From Bugulina stolonifera (taxonomy: Eukaryota > Bryozoa > Gymnolaemata > Cheilostomatida > Bugulidae): 64,000 bases of DNA. Where the stretch lies: contig OW285188.1 of the NCBI GenBank assembly GCA_935421135.1, positions 27,626,433-27,690,432 of the forward strand, read 5' to 3'. Made by a program: the position numbers and the translations under genes. The notes under the pieces were generated by a model, which was not told the origin of the DNA, did no database searches, and saw nothing but the letters and a program-made list of their open reading frames with translations. Numbering within the stretch: the stretch's first letter is position 1; each line of letters opens with the position of its first letter. Below, piece by piece: positions 55,718-64,000 of the stretch.

Positions 55718-57412
55718 CTTGTTATCTGAAAATTCATTTATGTAGAAGACCATTAGGGGACAAAACACAGCAATCTAATAACAGGATGAAGAAATAGATT
55801 GCAATTCATCAAATATAACGTAGTGGGGCCCACATCTGGTCTCCATGCTCTCTAGTATGAGAGGTGCAGACCTCAATGAGCAGGTTCTATATATTTGTAG
55901 TTAAACCAGCTATAGTAGGCCTAATCTAATGCAACAAGTGCCAAGGAGTCAAGTCAATATTCAATCAGTGTGTTGCTATTTCTAACAAGGTATTAACCAT
56001 CATTATAAGCCCAAGAATTAAAGAATACTTTTGGATATACATAAAAATGATATTATTGTGACAATAAAAAATTAAGGAAAATAGAAATGATGGAAGACAG
56101 TGAGTAACCTTTATCAATCCCAAGTTTAGGTAATGAATGGCTAATACGAGTATACTTTTTCCTACCTGTGTAGGTTTCAAATGATTTAGTCTAACTGATA
56201 TTTCTTGTAGTCTTCGTCTGTATGCCTATTGAACACACTATGCTGTCCTTGGTTTTAGCTTTTTGTACGAGACGATTCAGTAATAGAACAGTATACAACA
56301 ATCGGGTGGTGTGAGAGCTGAGTGTTTTGGAAGGCGGAATATATCTTCTGATTGGTTTCAGCTGATTCAAAAACTTCGAAGACCGAACTGCTAATTAATT
56401 GTAGCCTAATTCAATTGTTAATTCTTTTGGTTGAGTTTCATTATATTATTGACTATTGCAACAAGAATGATATGATTATCTACTATAAAGAACAGCCTAA
56501 AGCCTAAGTAAATTTATACGAGTCTTGGTGATTATGATATTCTTCAAATTTGCTGCGATGGAGACGCCTCAGTTTCATTATAATGACAGAGCTCTTAGTT
56601 AATACTTGCAAAATTTAATTTAAAAAATGTTCTGTTGTACGCCTTTCTGTTACTAATGTATTGTTGCGAATACAACTAGTCCACTGAAGCTATAGCCTAG
56701 AAATAACTACAGCACCCAAAGTCGAGACATGTTCGTTTGCTTTAACAGCCTAACCTGCCTGGTTCTACCAAAATGAAAACAGTTTCTAGGTCGTCGCCAA
56801 GTGTACACAACTCCATTCTGGTGAGTTATCCTCCCTTGAGTTATTGAGGGCATAACCCTTGTTTTTAACACATATCAACAAGTACGATATATGACTAATG
56901 GCTGTATGCTGAATAAATATCTCTATGCCAGCTATGGCATCTACAATGCTATGTTTGTATACAGCTGCCAGTAGGCTGGTAAATGGTACATGCACTTATA
57001 GGCTTGCAATGCACTTGTCAAGTCTCTGGTTTTGCAGGATATAATCAAGCGGTACGCTTGCCTTTTCAACAGGAATTTGGTGCCCACTCAAATGGTACCA
57101 TATTCAATTGCCCTTATTTCATCTAAGAAGTTTATCAGGTTGTTATAGGCTATATTGTGGTTAGTTTGCGCATAATTTTTATAGTTCAATGCGATTCTTC
57201 TTGCACGAGCATCGGCCATTCCTTTTGCAACTGTTTTGATAGACTCGGTTCACTAACTTCCTGGTGCTGCCATGTACAAGCTGACGCTCTTTTCTGATTC
57301 ATCCATGTAAATGTTATGACAATTGACCATTCACGTGTTTTATTTTATTTGCTTCTTTTTGGGAACCTGCCACAGGGATATTGACAAAGTCTGCACGATA
57401 TACAACACAGTT
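55718..57412. other. Region upstream of BCKDK, downstream of the membrane-protein gene
   Basis: It should hold the BCKDK promoter and a 5' UTR exon. At about 57020-57300 the minus strand carries a coding-like stretch (containing GMADARARRIALNYKNYAQ) with a stop upstream; it may be a relic of a transposon gene or a decayed exon. Nothing else recognised. Confidence 0.45.
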
Positions 57413-58787
57413 TTACACATCATAAAATAATTTGAAATGACTATCTCTTACAGCCTTATGGTTCTGCTTTGTATATTGGATGACTCTTTCACGGTTGTTC
57501 ATTTGAGAATAAAGAGGAAAGATGGAAGGTCTAGTACTGTGTGCTGACTGTTCTCTACCTTTATTACCAACAGATTGTGCCGTAATGTCTATGCTGTGCT
57601 TCGCTTGATTCATATCAAATGCTGAACTTAAGCTTGAAAAATAAACTGGGGAACTTGTTTGTTCCATTCTCTGCTGGAGGTTGTAAAGTGTATCTCTTCT
57701 GGGCAAGCTCCTTATTTGACTGTGAGTTGCAAGTAAAGCATATACAGGTACATGTACTTATAACAACATGTACAAGTACATGTACTTATAACAACATGTA
57801 CATGTACATGTACTTATAACAATATGTACAAGTACATGTACTTGACAAGCAAGGTTTATGAAGTTATTATTAATAATTATGAAAGAGTAAAAAGGCATCT
57901 AGACAATCAGTTTACTATAATACATACATAAGAATGCTCAGGTACCAGCTAAGGTAGGTTAAACACTATTTACATGCACATGTAAACTAGATAACTACGC
58001 AATTAGAGTTCACACATTATTCTATGCTGTGCATATGAAATACACATCAAGTTATGTACATGTACGTCAGTTTAGCACTAGTGTACCATGGATATTCCCA
58101 TACCACTGGTGTAACATGATATTCCCATACCACTGGTGTACCATGATATTCCCATACCACTGGTGTACCATGATATTCCCATACCACTGGTGTACCATGA
58201 TATTCCCATACCACTGGTGTAACATGATATTCCCATACCACTGGTGTAACATGATGTTCCCACCACATGACAATAGTGTAGTGAGGTGTTATACCATAAG
58301 CACTCTATAGCTTATGAATTGTACACACATACAGAGTGCATACATACCTGCTGGTATGGAAGTCCTGAATGAACACTTCATTATTGGAGGTACCATCTGC
58401 CTGATATTTAGATCTGTAGTAAGATATGACTAGTGCTAGCACAGCGATTGTCAATACCACTCCGATGGCTAAACACACAGCCAGAACTACCCCAATGTTT
58501 GGAACATTTCTCATATCCTCCTTGAAGCTAAAGAATACAGCAGATTATACTCTGTAACAGTGTAATATGTTAGCTAATGATCGCTCTGGTCTACATGTAT
58601 AGTGCACAAACAACACCTCGGGCTGCAAAAGAGGCCTTACCTTTTTAAGAATCTTGGTGACTGGCATTGACCCACTCCGTCCCATACTTTGTTAGAGTTG
58701 ATACATTGGCAGCTTCCCTCTAGACAGACGAGGTGAGTTGGGGCATTGCAGTCATCATCATATACACACATACTACCATTCATTATG
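57413..58787 (-). CDS. Single-pass membrane protein with cysteine-rich EB/EGF-like module, 3 exons found, 5' end missing
   Basis: Exons 58787-58641, 58527-58348 and 57719-57413 join in matching phases (2, then 2). The first encodes a Cys module (CVYDDDCN, HLVCLEGSCQC, WDGVGQC) like the EB or EGF-like modules of invertebrate receptors, so it should be extracellular. The second encodes a hydrophobic segment of about 24 residues (IGVVLAVCLAIGVVLTIAVL) followed by SYYRSKY, a stop-transfer signal. The third is a cytoplasmic tail of about 115 residues with several Tyr, including LYSQM, which fits the YxxM PI3-kinase SH2-binding pattern. Signal peptide and any further ectodomain exons were not found upstream. 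Similar modular receptors are common in sponges. The exact family is unknown. Confidence 0.6.
58085..58260. repeat. 28-bp repeat, about 6 copies, membrane-protein intron
   Basis: Units of CATGATATTCCCATACCACT plus GGTGTAAC, with a GTAACATG/GTACCATG alternation. Confidence 0.9.
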
Positions 58788-60257
58788 CTACAAGTATCAC
58801 ATACCATGTAGTATACAGCAGCTACGCATATGCACAGTTATTAACAAAAGAGAGGACAACTTGGATTTAGAATCAATAGCCTATGAGTGGGAAGAAAGCA
58901 GAAGAGCGTAACACATAAGTGTGTTCATACGTGTACAGGGTGTATATGTGTTAATAGGGGTGTACCATGGCAGCAACTCGACTGTAGTAAATAGATATTA
59001 TAAAGTATATTATATCATACTTGCAGGTCATGCATACTATAAAACACATTGTGTTGATCTGTATACATGTACATGTAGTTGGACACCTAGAAATAGGATG
59101 CAGTATAAATACAGTGTTGGTAATCATATAATAATAATATACAACATGTTGTAATGTAATGTTACTTAGGCATATATCATATAAACATCACAGTATTTAC
59201 ATGCTCATACAATTAATAAAACTGTTCTAGTGTTGTTCAACTTTATTTTCCTACATGTTCTAGTACTATCTAACTACTAGACTCTACCATGTACAGTAGT
59301 TGAATAGTAGAGAGAGAGGTCTTAGAAAAAAAAGAATAATATGAGAACTGTTGAAACTGATAATTTGGTAATATTACAAGATGAGAACACCAGATTGTAA
59401 TAACATAATGCTGCATAATTATAAAGTTGTAAAGTGATTCACATTGTAGTACCAACTATTCATACGAATTTGTTTTACAGGAAACAGTACTAATGGCCCT
59501 GATTGACCTTGACCCTGCATTCTTCAGATTATCAAAATTGTTTGTGGTTTCTGTTGCATCATTCAACAGAAATTCCCACAAGATGAAGGAAACTAACGAA
59601 ATATTATGTGAATACAATTCATAAGATTGCTGTTTGTTAATAATATCATGTACTATGTAAATGTATGCATGCATGCAATACGAAATCTTCAATAAATCAA
59701 CACGCATTGTATAATTTTGTGTATTGTTATAACCTGATGATAAATACTGAATACATACTCGCACATATGGGCACTAATAAGCTATTGATCATAATTAGAA
59801 GTTGTCCTCTCCCAGAAGAAGATAAATTGGGAGAGGACAACCTCTAATTAGGATCAATAGCTTATTAGTGCCCAGGCGTGCACACCATCAACATGCATAA
59901 TTATTATGCTGGTTTATTGCGGCAGTAGTTGTCTTCTCTTAGTAAAAATTAACCATCGTTATTATATCGAAAAAGTAATATTAATTCATCGGTTTCGGTG
60001 TCGATCCTAATGAGACAGCCATTGAGTTTTTGAAAGAGGAGACAACTCGCTAAGAACATAGTCCTGGTGCAATATCAACAGATGCAGGTACAATATTCTC
60101 TTAAACATAATCTGAATATTGTTGCTGGAAAGCTATTATACTTAGACTGCAACATGTTTTTTGTTTTGTCTTGCTATAATAATAATTTATAAACAACTAC
60201 AATCAATCAAGTTTTTTTTCTGAATAATTCTAACAAAAATAGACTTATTGGAACATC
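58788..60257. other. Divergent region between the membrane-protein gene and DDX54
   Basis: No convincing exon. It contains the inverted repeat 59768-59874 and, at its right end, the DDX54 promoter and 5' UTR. The missing 5' exons of the membrane protein may lie here. Confidence 0.5.
59768..59874. repeat. 107-bp inverted repeat, MITE-like
   Basis: TGGGCACTAATAAGCTATTG and its reverse complement bound the element, and inside lie GTTGTCCTCTCCCA and TGGGAGAGGACAAC. Near-perfect hairpin over the whole length. Confidence 0.85.
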
Positions 60258-63200
60258 ATGAGCGAGGAAGGTAGTAGCTGTTCGGAAAATGAACAGGGGC
60301 AAAGTGATTCTGGAGGAAGTGATGTTGAAACAAGGAACATGGTCAGAGAACAGAATAGAAAGAAGAAGAAATCTGGTGGCTTTCAAGCGATGGGTAAATT
60401 TTAAGTTGACGGAATATCACTAATGAATTTGACTATACAAGAAATATATGTTTAAGGGAGAGTGGGTAAGTTGGGGCGGAGCATTTTCATTTTATGATTT
60501 TTGGTCATTATGATTATGATATTGATTATGATTGTGATTTGACTATCATCGTCATGAGATGATTGTAAAATGCTTTGCAGTTCAGAACTGCAAAGCATTT
60601 TGCAATCATCTCATGACGATGATAGTCAAATCACAATCATAATCATAATGACCAAAAATCATAAAATCAAAATGCTCCGCCCCAACTTACCCACTCTACC
60701 TTGGAAATCGATGCATAGGCCTACCATAGAACTCAGTTCTATGGTAGGCCTATGCATCGATTTCCAAGGTAGAGTGGGTAAATTTAGTCGAAAGATACCT
60801 TGCCATGTCGATTTAGATTTGCTAAATTGAAAGTTAGATCAAGTTTGGGGTTGAAGATTTTATTGGTTTTTAACCAAAAATGGTGGAACAGGACAAGTTT
60901 GGACGCTGATTGAGTCCTTAAACATTTTTGACTGCCGTAGTAATGCAAAGGCTGACAATGAATATGAACAGAGAAGAAGGTACATGCCCAAATTTTTTTC
61001 CAAAATGCTACTCCAGGTTCCACAGCTTTCAAAAGCATTTTTACCCAATCTTTGCTACCATCATCTTTTGACTACTTATGCTTTAAAACAACAACCCTAC
61101 ACTTAATTCAACTGTTGGTCTACTCTGAAATGTTTTGTGAATAGTAGATTTGCTACATAGGATGAGACAGGGATAATTAAAATAAATATAACCTCTAAAT
61201 TAAAGTCTTACAATTTTATTTATTGTCAAAACGATCACCAGCGTCAAAATGTTCCAGTATATACATTATATATTGTTATTGTCTATTATAGGTCTCTGCC
61301 ATCCAATCTTCAAAGGTATACTCCATAAAGGGTATAAAATTCCAACACCTATCCAGAGAAAGGTTTGCTACTAGTTTAATTGTTGTTTTGGAATTAGCTT
61401 AAAACATTGTACATACTTTAAATGCTCACTATATATATTATTGTACTATGTAAACTGCTGAGAGTGACCACTTGTAACATTAACGTTTTAGTTCTGATGG
61501 TACATTATATATGTTGCAGACCATACCTCTGATATTGGAAGGTAAAGATGTGGTTGCCATGGCTAGAACAGGAAGTGGTAAAACTGCTTCCTTTCTTATC
61601 CCGTTGTTTGAAAAACTCAAGTCTCACAGCGGACAGGCCGGAGCCAGAGCCTTGATAATGTCCCCTACCAGAGAACTTGCCCTACAGACTCTCAAATTCA
61701 CTAAAGAAGTGAGTCTATGAGTGACTGTATGGTTGACTGTATGATTGACTGTGTGATTAACTGTATGATTGAGTGTATGATTAACTGTATGATTGATTGT
61801 ATGATTAACTGTATGATTGACTGTATGATTGACTGTATGATTGACTGTGTGATTAACTGTATGATTGACTGTGTGATTAACTGTATGATTGACTGTATGA
61901 TTGACTGTGTGATTAACTGTATGATTGACTGTGTGATTAACTGTATGATTGACTGTATGATTAACTGTAAGATTGACTGTATGATTGACTGTATGATTGA
62001 CTGTATGATTGACTGTATGATTGACTGTATGGTTGACTGTATGATTGACTGTATGATTGACTGTAAGATTGACTGCACGATTGACTGTGTGATTAACTGT
62101 ATGATTGACTGTATGATTGACTGTGTGATTAACTGTATGATTGACTGTACGATTGACTGTATGATTGACTGTACGATTGACTGTATGATTGACTGTATGA
62201 TTGACTGTATGATTGACTGTATGATTGACTGTATGATTGACTGTATGATTGACTGTATGATTGACTGTGTGATTGACTGTATGATTGACTGTATGATTGA
62301 CTGTATGATTGACTGTATGATTGACTGTGTGATTGACTGTATGATTGACTGTGTGATTGACTGTATGATTGACTGTATGATTGACTGTATGATTGACTGT
62401 GTGATTGACTGTGTGATTGACTGTATGATTGACTGTATGATTGACTGTATGATTGACTGTATGATTGACTGTACGATTGACTGTACGATTGACTGTGTGA
62501 TTGACTGTGTGATTGACTGTATGATTGACTGTGTGATTGACTGTATGATTGACTGTATGATTGACTGTATGATTGACTGTGTGATTGACTGTATGATTGA
62601 CTGTATGATTGACTGTATGATTGACTGTACGATTGACTGTACGATTGACTGTGTGATTGACTGTATGATTGACTGTATGATTGACTGTATGATTGACTGT
62701 GTGATTAACTGTATGATTGAGTGTATGATTAACTGTATGATTGACTGTATGGTTGACTGTATGATTGACTGTGTGATTGACTGTACGATTGACTGTGTGA
62801 TTGACTGTATGATTGACTGTATGATTGACTGTATGATTGACTGTATGATTGACTGTATGATTGACTGTATGATTGAGTCTATGATTGACTGTACGATTGA
62901 CTGTATGATTAACTGTGTGCTACTATTTACTACCGCTAGCATTGTGCTACTGTTAGTCAAATCAGTATACAGTTTGGAGTAGCTAATAATGTTACCTGAT
63001 AGTAGGATTCACCGACAGTTGTGACATGACTTTATCCCTGTGTTGTAGCTTGGTAAATATACTGGACTAAAAGCAGCAGTTGTACTTGGTGGAGATAGGT
63101 AAGTGTTGTTTATATCTCTTTTTATTTACAGTACATCTCTGTATCTACATGTCTCTGTATCTACATATTATCTCTGAATCTATATATCTTTCCATATCTA

Positions 63201-63922
63201 CTCATATCTCTGTATCTACATGCCTCTGTATCGACATATTATCTCTGAATCTACATATCTTTCCGTATCTACATATCTTTCCGTATCTACATATCTTTCC
63301 GTATCTACATATCTTTCCGTATCTACATATCTTTCCGTATCTACATATCTTTCCGTATCTACATATCTCTGTATCTACATACCTCTGTATCTACATATCT
63401 CTGTATCTACACATCTCTGTATCTACATACCTCTGTATCTACATATCTCTGTATCTACATATCTCTGCATCTACATATCTCTGTATCTACATATTTCTGT
63501 ATCTACATATCTTTCTTATGCACCTCTGTATACAAGTATTGTGATGTGTTGTAGTATGGATGATCAGTTTGAAGCACTGCACTCCAACCCAGATGTGTAA
63601 GTCATGTGTTATAAGTGTAATAGCAGCTGCTAGTCATGTTCTACTCAGTATGCATATCATATCAAGACTCTGGCATGTATGTATGTACCAGCTTCATCCA
63701 CACACGCACATGTCTAATACACATGTGTATGGTAGTAGTACATCACCCCATAAAGCACTCTATTGACTGATCAGTTAATACCATTTGTTGTAACTATCTG
63801 CATACGTCTATCTGCTCTATATACAGGATAATCGCTACTCCGGGCAGGTTCATGCATGTCGTGGTGGAGATGAACCTCAAACTTTCATCTGTTGAGTACG
63901 TTGTGTTCGACGAGGCAGACAG
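60258..63922 (+). CDS. DDX54: DEAD-box RNA helicase DDX54 (Dbp10), 5' part, 6 exons, continues past the window
   Basis: Nucleolar ATP-dependent RNA helicase of 60S ribosome assembly. Exons 60258-60393, 61292-61362, 61520-61708, 63049-63098, 63555-63596 and 63827-63922 join in phase. The short acidic/basic N-terminus ends in [12 protein letters not shown], then the Q-motif region [11 protein letters not shown], motif I ARTGSGKT, Ia PTRELALQ, a GG motif LGGDR, Ib ATPGR and motif II DEAD (VVFDEADR). The pairing LKFTKE...[25 protein letters not shown] with [10 protein letters not shown] is specific to the DDX54/Dbp10 group. Helicase motifs III-VI, the second RecA domain and the C-terminal DBP10CT lie outside the window. 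The last donor is at 63923. Confidence 0.95.
60455..60780. repeat. Double inverted repeat, DDX54 intron 1
   Basis: Two hairpins side by side. The first (about 60455-60695) has arms from GAGTGGGTAAGTTGGGGCGG inward to a centre GCAGTTCAGAACTGC; the second (about 60695-60780) centres on AGAACTCAGTTCT with arms ATGGTAGGCCTATGCATCGA. AGAGTGGGTAA occurs at both outer ends and, inverted, in the middle, so the whole looks like two fused MITE copies sharing an end. Confidence 0.85.
61718..62930. repeat. 12-bp repeat, about 100 copies, DDX54 intron 3
   Basis: GATTGACTGTAT and GTGTGATTAACT-type variants run 1.2 kb from 10 bp after the donor at 61709. The 12-bp unit leaves both strands open (apparent 420-codon frames), which are artefacts. 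Confidence 0.95.
63125..63520. repeat. 12/15-bp repeat, DDX54 intron 4
   Basis: TATCTACATATC units with CTCTG or TTTCCG joins, beginning near the donor at 63099. Confidence 0.9.
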
Positions 63923-64000
63923 GTAAATACTACCTAGTGGTGTTACCTGATAGTAGTAGTACAAGCACTACCTGATAGGAGTAGTGTTGGTAGTAGTACA

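Noticed and set aside
59456..59764. 102-codon minus-strand frame considered as the missing 5' exon of the membrane protein
   Set aside because: No signal peptide-like start, Cys module or fitting splice phase.
61701..62982. Open frames of about 420 codons on both strands
   Set aside because: A 12-bp repeat in a DDX54 intron keeps all frames open; no domain and no start context.

Overview
The window is nuclear DNA of an animal. Its genes are orthologues of conserved metazoan proteins, cut by many short-to-medium GT-AG introns, and include an ERG/FLI-type ETS factor, a family known only from animals. Intergenic DNA is AT-rich and crowded with minisatellites. A sponge or other non-bilaterian would fit (small genes, large numbers of tandem repeats), but that placement is an inference and not proven here. 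No bacterial features, rRNA genes or CRISPR arrays were seen.

Layout of host genes: (1) CUL1 cullin, minus strand, 8712 down to the left window edge, 11 coding exons defined, C-terminal part outside or unresolved; (2) POLR3D/RPC4 subunit of RNA polymerase III, minus, 14528-12004, 8 exons, complete; (3) a fatty-acid-hydroxylase family protein of the cholesterol 25-hydroxylase-like type, plus, 19217-23033, 4 exons, complete; (4) an ERG/FLI-like ETS transcription factor, plus, 44370-48105, 4 exons; (5) BCKDK, the mitochondrial branched-chain ketoacid dehydrogenase kinase, minus, 55717-49002, 11 exons, complete; (6) a single-pass membrane protein with a cysteine-rich EB/EGF-like module, minus, 58787-57413, 5' end not found; (7) DDX54/Dbp10-type DEAD-box helicase, plus, from 60258 and running off the right edge.

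Between genes 3 and 4 sits a virus-like mobile element of the Polinton/Maverick kind (25400-37960). It has terminal inverted repeats of about 544 bp, is flanked by a perfect 6-bp target duplication (CGCATT), and encodes a large protein-primed family B DNA polymerase (minus strand) and, divergently, a 407-residue protein that looks like a tandem OB-fold single-strand-DNA-binding protein (plus strand). A 0.76-kb giant palindromic array of 31-bp units lies between the two divergent genes. I could find no integrase, capsid, packaging ATPase or protease in it. The left 2.9 kb of the element is present twice in tandem.

The most unusual host-side pattern is that many intronic minisatellites are built from copies of an exon-intron junction: the unit contains the real splice donor or acceptor together with the last or first coding bases of the neighbouring exon. 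I count eight such cases in four genes. One of them (CUL1, 4856-5215) has a 33-bp unit that keeps the reading frame, so alternative donor choice would add multiples of 11 residues. Several tRNA-derived SINE-like pieces, a LINE reverse-transcriptase tail and several long inverted repeats (MITE-like) fill the intergenic DNA.
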